Shown: one piece after another, positions 17,645 to 26,741 of the stretch
How the letters are laid out: every line of letters begins with the position of its first letter
How positions within the stretch are numbered: position 1 is the first letter of the stretch
Assembly: GCA_015489175.1 (NCBI GenBank)
Contig: WGAI01000043.1
Location: forward strand, 1 to 52,975
Reading direction: 5' to 3'
DNA length: 52,975 bases
Origin: Caldifarciminota bacterium
GTDB taxonomy: Bacteria > Hydrothermota > Hydrothermia > B15-G9
Translations under genes and position numbers: made by a program
The notes under the pieces: model-generated
Seen by the model: the letters and a program-made list of their open reading frames with translations, nothing else
What the model was told of the DNA's origin: nothing
Databases searched by the model: none

Positions 17645-18907
17645 ATGGAAAAAAAAGCGTTTGTCATATCGATTGGCGATGAGTTACTTTCAGGCAGACG
17701 CTTAAACCGCGACCTTCAATTAATTTCCCGATTTCTGGCAGTGCGGGGGATTAAAGTCGCGGGCGAGATGATTGTTCCCGACGAGGAGGAAGCGATAAAA
17801 CGGGCACTTGATCACGCCTTAAGTTCCGCTGACATCGTTATTACCACGGGCGGACTTGGGCCAACTCACGATGATAAAACTCGCTGGGTCGCGGCCGAAT
17901 ACTTCAACCGAGAGCTCGAATATCGCGATTCTCTCATGGAATTTGTTCGTAAGAGGCTAAACGCCTTCGAGATGGAATACATAGAGAATATCCACAGGAA
18001 CTACGCATTGGTGCCTCAAGGATTTGATCATCACTATAACGAAGTCGGAATAGCACCGGCAATGTCAGCTAAAATCGAGCATAACGGTATGGAAAAGCTC
18101 GTTGTGTTGCTTCCGGGGCCGCCGCGCGAGGTAGAACATCTCCTCAGCAAGCTGGATTATCTGTTCAAGGATTATTCGCAGGGAGTGTGCCGCGAATTTA
18201 CCATCAAGACATTCGGTATCCCCGAGGTTGACATAACCAAGTTGCTTAAGGATAAAAACTTTGACGCTTTCAATTCTCTCAGCATATTGCCTTCCCCGTA
18301 TGGGGTTCAGCTCGTTTTGAAAAAATGCGGTGGGGATGAGAGTGAAGTCCAGAAATGGATTGATGAGCGGGTGAAATTTATCGAATGGATACTCGGAAAG
18401 CGATACATTTACGGGTATGGGGACGATACGCTTGAAAAGGTTGTGGGCGAGTTGTTGAAGCAGAAGTGTCTGAGGATTGCGACAGCGGAGTCGTGCACAG
18501 GCGGACTTGTGGCCAACCTGATAACGGATGTGCCGGGCAGTTCGGATTACTTCTGGGGCAGCGTTGTGGCTTACAGTAACGAGATTAAGGAGCAGATTCT
18601 GGGGATACCTGAGCCGCTCATCCGCCACTTTGGAGCTGTGTCTGAACCGGTGGCTTTGATGATGGCAGAAGGTGTCCGCCGCAAATTCGGCGTTGAGGTG
18701 GGAATATCGACGACAGGCATCGCCGGCCCGACAGGAGGGACGCCGCAGAAGCCCGTTGGAACCGTTTACATGGGCATTTCGATAAAAGGCAGGACCAGGG
18801 TGATTTTGAGGCATTTTTCTGCCGATCGGCTTGGCGTAAAGCGACTCACCGCATACACATTGCTTAACGAATTGAGGAAAATGCTTATCTTTGGTGAGGA
18901 ACCATGA
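17645..18907 (+). CDS. cinA: CinA-family protein (ADP-ribose pyrophosphatase / NMN deamidase)
   Basis: A full-length two-domain 420-residue CinA. The N-terminal MoaB-like domain (about 1-170) has ISIGDELLSGR and TTGGLGPTHDDKT. The C-terminal PncC-type amidase domain (about 265-415) has TAESCTGGLVANLITDVPGS and TTGIAGPTGG, carrying the catalytic Ser and Lys region. It probably recycles NMN made by NAD-dependent ligase back to nicotinate mononucleotide, complementing the nadD gene at 22414-23019. It starts two bases after dnaN and overlaps the ABC gene by four. Confidence 0.93.
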   Translation: MEKKAFVISIGDELLSGRRLNRDLQLISRFLAVRGIKVAGEMIVPDEEEAIKRALDHALSSADIVITTGGLGPTHDDKTRWVAAEYFNRELEYRDSLMEFVRKRLNAFEMEYIENIHRNYALVPQGFDHHYNEVGIAPAMSAKIEHNGMEKLVVLLPGPPREVEHLLSKLDYLFKDYSQGVCREFTIKTFGIPEVDITKLLKDKNFDAFNSLSILPSPYGVQLVLKKCGGDESEVQKWIDERVKFIEWILGKRYIYGYGDDTLEKVVGELLKQKCLRIATAESCTGGLVANLITDVPGSSDYFWGSVVAYSNEIKEQILGIPEPLIRHFGAVSEPVALMMAEGVRRKFGVEVGISTTGIAGPTGGTPQKPVGTVYMGISIKGRTRVILRHFSADRLGVKRLTAYTLLNELRKMLIFGEEP

Positions 18908-20625
18908 AGAAATTGTTCAGGTTGATGGCCCCTTACAAATGGTATGTGCTTGCGGGTGTTATCGCTCTGACGATAACCGATGGCCTTTCTCTTTTGATCC
19001 CAAACATCATCCGCCATGCCGTTGACAGCATAGCGAGGGGGACGGCTACTGGCAGGTTGCTTTTTATCTATGGGCTTGAGATACTTGGCATATCACTTGT
19101 TATGGGGATTTTGAGATTCCTGTGGCGCTATTTCATCATCGGCTCATCACGAAAAGCGGAGATGGATCTGCGCCGAAACCTGTTTGTCCACATGCTCAAG
19201 CTCCCGATAAGTTTCTTCAGGGAGAGGAAAACCGGTGACCTGATGGCGCATGCCACGAACGATGTCGATGCCGTTCGGATGGCCGTTGGAATTGGGCTTG
19301 TCGGCCTGTTCGATGGCTCTGTGATGATGGTGATGACGCTCATCGCCATGCTTCTCATATCGGTCAGGCTCACCCTTTACGCCGTAACACCGATGCCGTT
19401 CCTTGCGGTTATCGTTCTCGGCTTTGGGCGGTCGATACATAGCAGATTCCGCAGGGTTCAAGATTCGTTCTCTACTCTGACCGAGCGCGTTCGTGAGGCC
19501 GTCAGCGGCATACGAATCATCAAGGCATTTGTTCAGGAGGAGGGGGAAGAAAAGCATTTCGACAAATACAACCGAGATTATGTCCAGAAAAACATCGACT
19601 TCCTGAAGGTTTACAGCCTGTTCCATCCCACAATTGCCCTATTTGCAAGCCTTGCCCTTGCGATTTTGCTGCTCCTCGGCGGAAAGGATGTTATCTACGG
19701 CGAGATCTCGCTTGGCGATTTCGTCGCATTTTCGGTTTACATAGGGATGCTCGTATGGCCCATGATAGCCATTGGCTGGGTGACCAACCTGTTTCAACGG
19801 GCAAGGGCATCCTATGACCGCATAGAGGGAATTCTCAGCGTTGAGCCTATCAGAGAGCCGCGTGACGGCATCGAAAAGCCGATTGATGGGCAGGTTTCGA
19901 TCAGGAAACTTACATTTGGCTACGGCGCCCACAAGCCCGTTCTCAAAGATATAGAATTTGAGCTTGAGCCGGGCATGAGGTTGGGAATAACAGGACGGAC
20001 AGGTTCGGGCAAATCGACGCTTGTCAAGGTAATTGCAAGGCTCTATGACCCTCCGGCAGGCACTGTTTTCATTGATGGCATCGATATCCTGCGCTACCGG
20101 TTCAAGGTTTTGCGCGACGCAATCGGCGTTGTTCCACAGGATTCGTTCCTTTTCTCCGCTACCATACGCGAAAACATTGCATTTGCGGTGCCTGATGCAT
20201 CCATGGACCGGATCGAATGGGCGGCCAAAGTTGCCGGGATATACGATGAGATTGTCGAATTTCCGGACGGTTTTGACACCGTGGTTGGAGAGCGCGGTGT
20301 GACCCTTTCGGGCGGGCAAAAACAACGGATTGCACTTGCGCGGACGCTGCTGCTTGACCCTCGCATACTTATCCTCGACGATGCACTCTCAGCTGTGGAT
20401 GCTCAGAAGGAGGCTGAGATACTTGAACGGCTTAGAGATGTCATGAAAGACAGAACCTCCATCGTCATCTCACACAGGGTAGTTGCTATCGAAGACTCTG
20501 ATCTCATTCTGGTTCTTGATGGCGGCAGGATAACTGAGCACGGGACGCACGATGAGCTGATGAAACTCAATGGCTATTACGCTAAGCTTTACAGGATGCA
20601 GAAATCCGTCGAGGCACTTAAATGA
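18904..20625 (+). CDS. ABC exporter half-transporter with degenerate Walker B (YheI/MdlA type)
   Basis: A 573-residue type IV (MsbA-like) exporter with six transmembrane helices (about 1-310) fused to an ATPase domain: Walker A GITGRTGSGKST, signature LSGGQKQR, switch His in VISHRV. The Walker B reads ILILDDALSAVD, with Asp in place of the catalytic Glu. That substitution marks the inactive-site partner of heterodimeric exporters such as BmrC/YheI or TM287. No adjacent partner is present: the neighbours are cinA and a CDF transporter, each overlapping it by four bases. It either pairs with a distant gene or works as a slow homodimer. Substrate unknown. Confidence 0.9.
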   Translation: MKKLFRLMAPYKWYVLAGVIALTITDGLSLLIPNIIRHAVDSIARGTATGRLLFIYGLEILGISLVMGILRFLWRYFIIGSSRKAEMDLRRNLFVHMLKLPISFFRERKTGDLMAHATNDVDAVRMAVGIGLVGLFDGSVMMVMTLIAMLLISVRLTLYAVTPMPFLAVIVLGFGRSIHSRFRRVQDSFSTLTERVREAVSGIRIIKAFVQEEGEEKHFDKYNRDYVQKNIDFLKVYSLFHPTIALFASLALAILLLLGGKDVIYGEISLGDFVAFSVYIGMLVWPMIAIGWVTNLFQRARASYDRIEGILSVEPIREPRDGIEKPIDGQVSIRKLTFGYGAHKPVLKDIEFELEPGMRLGITGRTGSGKSTLVKVIARLYDPPAGTVFIDGIDILRYRFKVLRDAIGVVPQDSFLFSATIRENIAFAVPDASMDRIEWAAKVAGIYDEIVEFPDGFDTVVGERGVTLSGGQKQRIALARTLLLDPRILILDDALSAVDAQKEAEILERLRDVMKDRTSIVISHRVVAIEDSDLILVLDGGRITEHGTHDELMKLNGYYAKLYRMQKSVEALK

Positions 20626-21524
20626 GCCATAATCATCATCACCATGCAGCCGGTGAAAAAGGACTTCTGATTTCCATTTTTTTGAACTTTGTAATAACGG
20701 CCGCCGAAGTCCTCGGTGGGCTCGTTTCCGGCAGTCTATCGCTCATTTCCGATGCATTACACAACTTCAACGATGCGATCGCCATGGTAGGCAGCTATGT
20801 GGCCATTCAGTTAAGCAAGAAGCCGAGCGATAACAGGAGGACATTCGGCTACAAACGGGCTCAGATACTCGTTGCACTCTTTAATTCGATGCTGCTCATA
20901 GCCGCTGCGTTGCTGCTGTTCAGGGAATCGATTTTGCGGATGTTCAACCCTGTGCCCATTCGAGGTGCATTGATGCTTATAGTGGCCACAATAGGGCTGC
21001 TTGCTAATCTGTTTTCCGTGCTTTTATTGAGGGAATCGGCGCGCGAGAGCCTGAATGTGAGGACGGCTTATCTCCACCTCATCGGCGATACCCTCTCCTC
21101 GTTCGGCGTTGTAACCGGCGGAATTGTTGTCATATTGTGGAACTGGTATCTGATCGACCCCATTTTGACGGTGCTTATCGGGATTTACATACTCAAAGAA
21201 GGGATAAAAGCGTTCATCGAGTCGGTTGAAATCCTCATGGAAGCCGCGCCGCCTGACATCGACCCCGATGAGATCAAAAAGGTCGTGGAATCGATTGGAG
21301 GGATTGCCAACATCCATCATCTGCATGTGTGGCGGTTGGACGATAAGAGTATCCTGCTTGAGGCGCATGTTGACATGGAGTCGGACATAAAGGTCAGCGA
21401 GGCAGACGCCATAAGAGAGAAAATTCAGAGGGTTTTACGCGATAAGTTTGGCATTGGACATGTCACACTTCAGATGGAATTCAACGCATGCAGCGAGAAA
21501 TCGCTGATCAGGCAATCATCCTGA
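20622..21524 (+). CDS. CDF-family cation efflux protein (zinc exporter, ZitB/CzcD-like)
   Basis: A 300-residue inner-membrane antiporter with six transmembrane helices and a cytosolic C-terminal domain. A histidine-rich N-terminus (NHHHH) precedes TM1. The transport-site residues are the HxxxD pairs of TM2 (SDALHNFNDA) and TM5 (LHLIGDTLSS), the arrangement selective for zinc and sometimes cadmium or cobalt. The C-terminal domain has HHLHVWRLDD. The start overlaps the ABC gene by four bases (ATGA), and the gene closes the dnaN operon. A convergent gene stops 27 bases away. Confidence 0.92.
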   Translation: MSHNHHHHAAGEKGLLISIFLNFVITAAEVLGGLVSGSLSLISDALHNFNDAIAMVGSYVAIQLSKKPSDNRRTFGYKRAQILVALFNSMLLIAAALLLFRESILRMFNPVPIRGALMLIVATIGLLANLFSVLLLRESARESLNVRTAYLHLIGDTLSSFGVVTGGIVVILWNWYLIDPILTVLIGIYILKEGIKAFIESVEILMEAAPPDIDPDEIKKVVESIGGIANIHHLHVWRLDDKSILLEAHVDMESDIKVSEADAIREKIQRVLRDKFGIGHVTLQMEFNACSEKSLIRQSS

Positions 21525-21550
21525 CCTAAACAACGCGGTTGGTGCTTCAC

Positions 21551-22417
21551 TTATTGCTGTTGAATTTCAGCCATATACATGAGCCTGAATGGGATAAGCA
21601 GCTCAGAGACCTGATTGTTTAGCAAGTCGAAGATTGTGACCTTCTTTTTGGGCTTCTTCCTGATGGCGGGCGGAGTTTTCAGTCCCCCGATGCTGGCAGC
21701 GAGGTTGATGGCATCCTCCATCGTCCCAATCGTATCAACAAGCCCGATTTCAAGCGCCTGTCGCCCGGTGAATATGCGGCCATCGGCGATCTTTCTCACG
21801 GAATCCACCGACATGTAACGGGATTTTGACACTATCTGCACGAACTGGTCATAGGCATCCATTATGACGCCTTTGAGGATCTCCTTTTCGTCCGTTTTCA
21901 TAGGGCGATATGGTGAGCCTATGTCCTTGTATTTCGCCGACTTTATGGTGTTCATCCGCACCCCGATTTTATCCATAAGGCCAGAAAAGTCGGGTGTTTG
22001 CAGGATCACGCCGATGGAACCCGTGATGCTTCCGGGATTGGCCATTATTACATCGCCCGCGCACGCTATCATGTAACCGCCAGATGCTGCCAGCGAGCCC
22101 ATAGAAATGACGATCTTTTTGCCCTTTTCCTTTGCTTCCAACAGCTTTTTGTAAATTTCGTATGATGGAACCACTCCACCGCCCGGCGAGTTTATGCGGA
22201 CGAGGATGACGGGCACATTTTTGTCGTTTTCGAGCTCATCTATCCAAGCTACGATCTCCTTTGAGCTTGATATTACGCCATTTATCTCCACGAGGCCCAC
22301 CCTTTTGATAGGGAGCAGAGAATCTTTCAGTGGACTGCCGCCTTTTATAAAAAATGACAGCAGAATCGCTGAAAGGACAATGAGCATTGCAGTTACAAAT
22401 GGCGACCACTTTTTCAT
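21551..22417 (-). CDS. sppA: Signal peptide peptidase SppA (S49)
   Basis: A membrane-anchored serine protease that degrades cleaved signal peptides. The 288-residue length is that of the short, single-domain form active as an octamer. An N-terminal anchor occupies residues 7-24. The catalytic Ser is S112 (SMGSLAASGGYMIACAGD) and the catalytic Lys is probably K164 (IKSAKYKDIGSP). The oxyanion region INSPGGGV is intact. The start overlaps nadD by four bases, so it is the last gene of a bamD-like/nadD/sppA operon. Confidence 0.93.
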   Translation of the reverse strand: MKKWSPFVTAMLIVLSAILLSFFIKGGSPLKDSLLPIKRVGLVEINGVISSSKEIVAWIDELENDKNVPVILVRINSPGGGVVPSYEIYKKLLEAKEKGKKIVISMGSLAASGGYMIACAGDVIMANPGSITGSIGVILQTPDFSGLMDKIGVRMNTIKSAKYKDIGSPYRPMKTDEKEILKGVIMDAYDQFVQIVSKSRYMSVDSVRKIADGRIFTGRQALEIGLVDTIGTMEDAINLAASIGGLKTPPAIRKKPKKKVTIFDLLNNQVSELLIPFRLMYMAEIQQQ

Positions 22418-23019
22418 AGCATCTTCCTCCCTGAGTAAAGGCCATTGCGATGGATGTAGTGCTCCACGCCTTCAGGCACAAGATATTTGATCGGCAAACC
22501 GTCGCGCACTCTCTGCCTGATCTCCGTTGATGACAGCTCGATCTGGCGCTGATTGACGAAGATCGCCCTCTCGGCAAATTTTGACATGGTTGGCCGCACA
22601 TGCGGTGGACACGGGCGCCTGAGCACCACCACCTTTGCCATGTCAAAAAGGAGCTCCGGCCTATACCAACCTGTTTCCATCGACAGGAACTGGTCAGTGC
22701 CCATCAGAAAAAACAGGGATTTGCCTTTCAGGACGGTTTTTGACATCTCCTTGATCACCTCAACGGTGTAGCTTTTGACAAGATTTAACTGTTTTTCAAA
22801 ATCGGATGCCTCGAATAGCGGATTGCTCATTGTGGCAATCTGAACCATTTTGAACCTGTGTTTGAACGGTGTGAAAGTGGCCTTGTGAGGCGGTCTGTAG
22901 CTGACGAGGAAGACGACCTTGTCAAGACCGAGCCTTTCAGCTACATCCTGAGCGACAATCAGATGGCCTATGTGGATGGGGTCAAACCGTCCGCCAAATA
23001 TGCCAACCCGATCGGTCAT
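22414..23019 (-). CDS. nadD: Nicotinate-nucleotide adenylyltransferase
   Basis: Cytosolic enzyme joining ATP and nicotinate mononucleotide to deamido-NAD in NAD synthesis. The 201-residue product has the nucleotidyltransferase motif GIFGGRFDPIHIGHL at the N-terminus, SYRPPHK near 40, and the C-terminal SSTEIRQRVRDG with VEHYIHRNGLY. Four-base overlaps join it to the genes on both sides. The presence of cinA in the window fits an NAD-recycling theme. Confidence 0.95.
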   Translation of the reverse strand: MTDRVGIFGGRFDPIHIGHLIVAQDVAERLGLDKVVFLVSYRPPHKATFTPFKHRFKMVQIATMSNPLFEASDFEKQLNLVKSYTVEVIKEMSKTVLKGKSLFFLMGTDQFLSMETGWYRPELLFDMAKVVVLRRPCPPHVRPTMSKFAERAIFVNQRQIELSSTEIRQRVRDGLPIKYLVPEGVEHYIHRNGLYSGRKML

Positions 23020-23774
23020 GACGATATTTTCCAGTAGAGTGCCCCAGCTTTTGCTCGCACATCAGGTGGCACAGTCCGATCTTGCATGAGAGTCTGGAGG
23101 ATATCGACGGCTTTGTCTTTCTTGCCGGTTCTGGAAAGCAACAGCGCGCGGTAGTATTTTGCCAGCCATCTCGCTTCCGTGTCGCTGTAATCCCTGTCGA
23201 AAAGATCGAGATAGATCTTGGCGGAACGGTATTTTTCGAGGTTTATAAATGTTTTCACTGACACCAGCATCTTTAGTGCCAGTTTGTTGCGGCATTTTTG
23301 TATAATTCCCCTTGCATCATCGGCAAATTGCGAGTTCGGATACTGGCTGAGGAACTGTTCGGCGAGCTGCATCGCATTCCTCGTGTCACTTTGATCCCTA
23401 TCCGGCGGCAGGCTTTTCAGATAATAGGCCTCGGCGATCCTAAAAACCGCTTCCTCGATGTGATCGCTGTAAGGGTAGTTTTCTATGAGGAACTGGAACT
23501 CGTTGATCGCCGATTCGTAATTTTTCTGTTTCATGTAACTCATTGCAATGTAAAATTGTGCATCGTCAACATATTCGCTCATCGGGAATTTGTAGATTAC
23601 ATTTTTAAATCCTTCTCTTGCAGTCTCATAATGACCTTTCTGGTATAGTTTCATGGCTGAATTGAACTGATCAGCCGCACTGCTGTAACCGATAAAGACC
23701 TGTTTCTTAGCGCAGGATGCCAGAAGCAAAATTGCAAACAACGGTATGATTAGCATCTTTTTCCTCATTGACAT
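23016..23774 (-). CDS. bamD: BamD-like outer-membrane assembly lipoprotein
   Basis: A 252-residue lipoprotein with signal peptide and lipobox LLASC (acylated Cys 21). The mature part is made of TPR-like helical repeats (YQKGHYETAREGFKNVI, KNYESAINEFQFLIENYP), as in BamD/YfiO, which scaffolds BamA for insertion of outer-membrane proteins. It supports a diderm envelope. The ATG has AGGAGG seven bases upstream. It leads the operon with nadD and sppA. Confidence 0.85.
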   Translation of the reverse strand: MSMRKKMLIIPLFAILLLASCAKKQVFIGYSSAADQFNSAMKLYQKGHYETAREGFKNVIYKFPMSEYVDDAQFYIAMSYMKQKNYESAINEFQFLIENYPYSDHIEEAVFRIAEAYYLKSLPPDRDQSDTRNAMQLAEQFLSQYPNSQFADDARGIIQKCRNKLALKMLVSVKTFINLEKYRSAKIYLDLFDRDYSDTEARWLAKYYRALLLSRTGKKDKAVDILQTLMQDRTVPPDVRAKAGALYWKISS

Positions 23775-23826
23775 TTAATTCCTCCTGATTTTGGGAAGCC
23801 CATTTTAAAGCAAGAGCTTGTTCGCT

Positions 23827-25455
23827 TCATCTTATGACAACAAATTTTCTTCCCTCGCTCAGGTTGCGGGATTTTAAGGTAGCGATATAGACGCCGGGTT
23901 TCAGGCTCACGGCAAAAGTGGCGTCACCTGAGCCGCTGACCCGCTTTATCGACCTTCCTGAGACCGAGAAAATCTCCATTTCCCAGTTGCCGGGATGCGA
24001 GATTGAGAAATTAGCACGCCCGTAGCCTGAAATTATCCGCAAAGACCCTCGCGGAATCGGCGCATCCGCAAATTCGTTAACGGATTGAGGCGTGTAGATG
24101 AACGGGCCGGATAATTCGCTTCCGTTGGCTGCCGGTGCCTGATCGAAGGCCGAGATGAAAAATCCAAGTGTATCGCGCAGGTTGACCTTTATCGAAATGC
24201 TTGTGTCACTTGTCTCGTAAATGCTATCGATCTGCTCAGGGTTCCCCATGTCTGTGAATAGGTAAACCCGGTAGCCGCCCAATGGGTAGGTGCCAGCTTG
24301 AGACGGATGCCATGACAGCGTCAGCGTGTCGTTCGATAGAGAGAATTCGGCGAAAGAAGGGCGGGACGGCGGTGTTTTGGGCGAGTCGAATTTCTGGACG
24401 AGCTCAGCAAAGCCGTATCCGCCATCCAGCCCGTTTATGTAGTCAATTCCATCGATTTTCGCGCTGGCATGAGCCAGCCATGTGATTCCCTCGTAGAACC
24501 TATCCGTGACAAATGTGACGATCTGGTCTTCCAGCCACGGATGCATTTCAAACAGGACGATGTTGTTGTCGTGGTGGTAAATCACCCTCCATCCCTGTGA
24601 GAAGTAAAGGTTTGTCATCGGATCGTGGTAATAGTCGAGCCTTTCGAGCGTGAAGTTAGATGTGAATACCTGAAGGGTTGTGTCAGGGGTCTGGACAAAG
24701 AGGTTGATGTGTCTGTGGAGCGAATCTGGCGGCACCGTGTCGCCTTCAAACAGGTTCCAGATCTGAGCCCCGACAATGTTACCGTCTTCGGAACTTGCCA
24801 CTATCGAGAACCATTCATATCCGCCGGACGGCGAGACCTCGAACGGTCCCCACTGCCTGTCGAACCACGCTGTGCCTGTAACGGGAACTGTGTCCCTCCC
24901 TGATACGAGGCTGCCCTCGACATGCATGAAAGGCATCGCATAGTAGTAACTCATTTCGCTGGAGTCGCCGAGTGCGATGTATCCGATGCTATCGATGGCA
25001 AAGGGATAGGAGAGCGATTGAACCCTCAGAGAGCACGCAGTGGATGTGTTTTGGCTGAACGCCCTTGCGATGTATGAAAATGCCTGTCCGTCATCGGGAT
25101 ATGTCCACCTCAGTGTGTCGAATGTGGTGCCTGTGAGGCCGGCATAGGAGAGCGAGAGGTGGCCTGTATCCGCCTGCAACCTGCCAAGTATGTCCACTTC
25201 CGATAGGAATGTGTCGGCAGACATGTCGGTGATGTTGAAGATTAAGGCAGTGGCCGGTTTCCTGAAGAATGTGAGCATCAGCCCGAAGCTGTCCTGCTCA
25301 TCGGTCTCAAGGCGCATGTTCAGATACCACCACTCCGATCTCACGGTGTCGCTGTAATGAGCACCCTCGTCGTGGGGAAAAGATAACACCCCCGCCTGAT
25401 AAGGGTATCTGAGGGAGCCTAATGCCATGACTAACCCGATGATTACAGCCACCAT
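23827..25455 (-). CDS. Secreted CrtC/AttH-like lipocalin-fold protein with T9SS-type sorting domain
   Basis: A 542-residue exported protein. A signal peptide (about 1-15) is followed by a double-barrel domain of the CrtC/AttH (DUF2006-type) family, with FPHDEGAHYSDTVRSEWWY near residue 27, GTAWFDRQWG near 195 and GGYEWFSI. Known relatives hydrate carotenoids or are of unknown function; the enzymatic role here is open. A fibronectin-like domain (about 370-460) leads to a C-terminal sorting domain (MEIFSVSGRSIKRV, PGVYIATLKS, final KFVVIR). It begins two bases after the stop of the M20 hydrolase gene, so the two are co-transcribed. The combination of CrtC-like barrel and sorting tail is unusual. 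Confidence 0.8.
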   Translation of the reverse strand: MVAVIIGLVMALGSLRYPYQAGVLSFPHDEGAHYSDTVRSEWWYLNMRLETDEQDSFGLMLTFFRKPATALIFNITDMSADTFLSEVDILGRLQADTGHLSLSYAGLTGTTFDTLRWTYPDDGQAFSYIARAFSQNTSTACSLRVQSLSYPFAIDSIGYIALGDSSEMSYYYAMPFMHVEGSLVSGRDTVPVTGTAWFDRQWGPFEVSPSGGYEWFSIVASSEDGNIVGAQIWNLFEGDTVPPDSLHRHINLFVQTPDTTLQVFTSNFTLERLDYYHDPMTNLYFSQGWRVIYHHDNNIVLFEMHPWLEDQIVTFVTDRFYEGITWLAHASAKIDGIDYINGLDGGYGFAELVQKFDSPKTPPSRPSFAEFSLSNDTLTLSWHPSQAGTYPLGGYRVYLFTDMGNPEQIDSIYETSDTSISIKVNLRDTLGFFISAFDQAPAANGSELSGPFIYTPQSVNEFADAPIPRGSLRIISGYGRANFSISHPGNWEMEIFSVSGRSIKRVSGSGDATFAVSLKPGVYIATLKSRNLSEGRKFVVIR

Positions 25456-25457
25456 TT

Positions 25458-26657
25458 TTATTCGGATAGTTTTCGGGAAAGGACATACGGCATCAACGCA
25501 TAGAATGCAGATGCCTTCTCGAGATGGTCGATAGGCGTTGCCTCGTTTGGGGCATGGGCATAAATCTCATTGCCCGGGCCAAACCCGATGGATGGAATAC
25601 CGTGTCGGCCTGCAATTGCAACGCCGTTTGTCGAAAATGTCCATTTCCCGATTCTCGCCTTCTCGTCAAACAAAAGCTCGTATGTTTCTGCACCTGCCTG
25701 AACGAGAGGATGGTCTTCCGAATATTTCCATGTCGGGAAATATTTTTCCTGCTCAAAAACCGTGCCTTTGTAGCTCTTTTTGCTGTAAATCGGCACGATT
25801 ATCTCAGGTTCCTCGCCAACTATCTCCCGAACCTCTTTTATTGCAGAATCTTTGGTCTCGCCCCATGTGAGCCTTCTATCGAGATAGAGGCGGCAGAAGT
25901 CCGGTATGGCGCATTGTGAAGGCGATTTCGATTCGATGATGGTAGGCGCAACGCTGCCTTTGCCGAGGAATTCGTCAACTTTGAGCCGCTCGTTCAGCTC
26001 AGCTATCTCCAGAGCCGCCCTTGCGGCCTTGAGTATGGCGTTGTCGCCTCTTTCAGGAGCAGAGGCATGAGCGGATACGCCCTTGAAATGGATTTCCATC
26101 TCCATTCGACCTCTGTGGCCGCGATAAACTCCCAGATTGGTCGGTTCCGTCAGAATCACGAAGTCGGGCACCAGCTTCTCCCTTTCGATAATGTAAAGCC
26201 AGCACATGCCATCGCAGTCCTCCTCCATAATCGTGAATGTGAAGTAAACGGTGAAATCGCCATCGTAGCCGAGCTCTTTCAGGATTCTGCCAGCCGTTAT
26301 CATCGAGGCGGCGCCGCCTTTCTGGTCAACTGAGCCCCTTCCATGCACCATTCCGTCTTTTATAAGACCCGAAAACGGGGGGTATTTCCATTGAGAGGGA
26401 TCTCCTGTGTCCACGACATCGATGTGGGCATCTATTGCTAACTTCTTGCTGCCGTCGCCCACACGACCGATCAGATTTCCAAGCCCGTCCACCCACACCT
26501 CGTCAAATCCGGCCTCCTCGGCCTGCTGCTTAAGCTTCTCGATCACCGGCCCTTCTTGACCACTCAGAGACGGGATTTTCACTATCTCTGAGAGATTTTC
26601 TGCCGTGTATTCACGATATTTCTTTGCAAGTTCCCTGATTTCCCTTGCTATTTCCAT
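25458..26657 (-). CDS. M20-family metallohydrolase, YgeY-like
   Basis: A cytosolic 399-residue dinuclear zinc hydrolase of the M20 peptidase/deacylase family. Visible ligands are H78 and D80 (DAHIDVVD), D111 (GRGSVDQKGG) and the acidic pair E145-E146 (FTIMEEDCDG), with a lid dimerisation domain around HFKGVSAHASAPERGDNA. The sequence is closest in feel to YgeY (a 'selenium-metabolism hydrolase'), whose substrate is not firmly known; no selenium or purine-degradation genes lie nearby. GGAGG precedes the ATG. Confidence 0.88.
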   Translation of the reverse strand: MEIAREIRELAKKYREYTAENLSEIVKIPSLSGQEGPVIEKLKQQAEEAGFDEVWVDGLGNLIGRVGDGSKKLAIDAHIDVVDTGDPSQWKYPPFSGLIKDGMVHGRGSVDQKGGAASMITAGRILKELGYDGDFTVYFTFTIMEEDCDGMCWLYIIEREKLVPDFVILTEPTNLGVYRGHRGRMEMEIHFKGVSAHASAPERGDNAILKAARAALEIAELNERLKVDEFLGKGSVAPTIIESKSPSQCAIPDFCRLYLDRRLTWGETKDSAIKEVREIVGEEPEIIVPIYSKKSYKGTVFEQEKYFPTWKYSEDHPLVQAGAETYELLFDEKARIGKWTFSTNGVAIAGRHGIPSIGFGPGNEIYAHAPNEATPIDHLEKASAFYALMPYVLSRKLSE

Positions 26658-26741
26658 TTCAATCCTCCGTGTTGGAGATTTATGATAAAGCTCAGTGTGG
26701 GTTAGTTACACGAATTGAATGAGATGGGAATTTTAAGGTCG

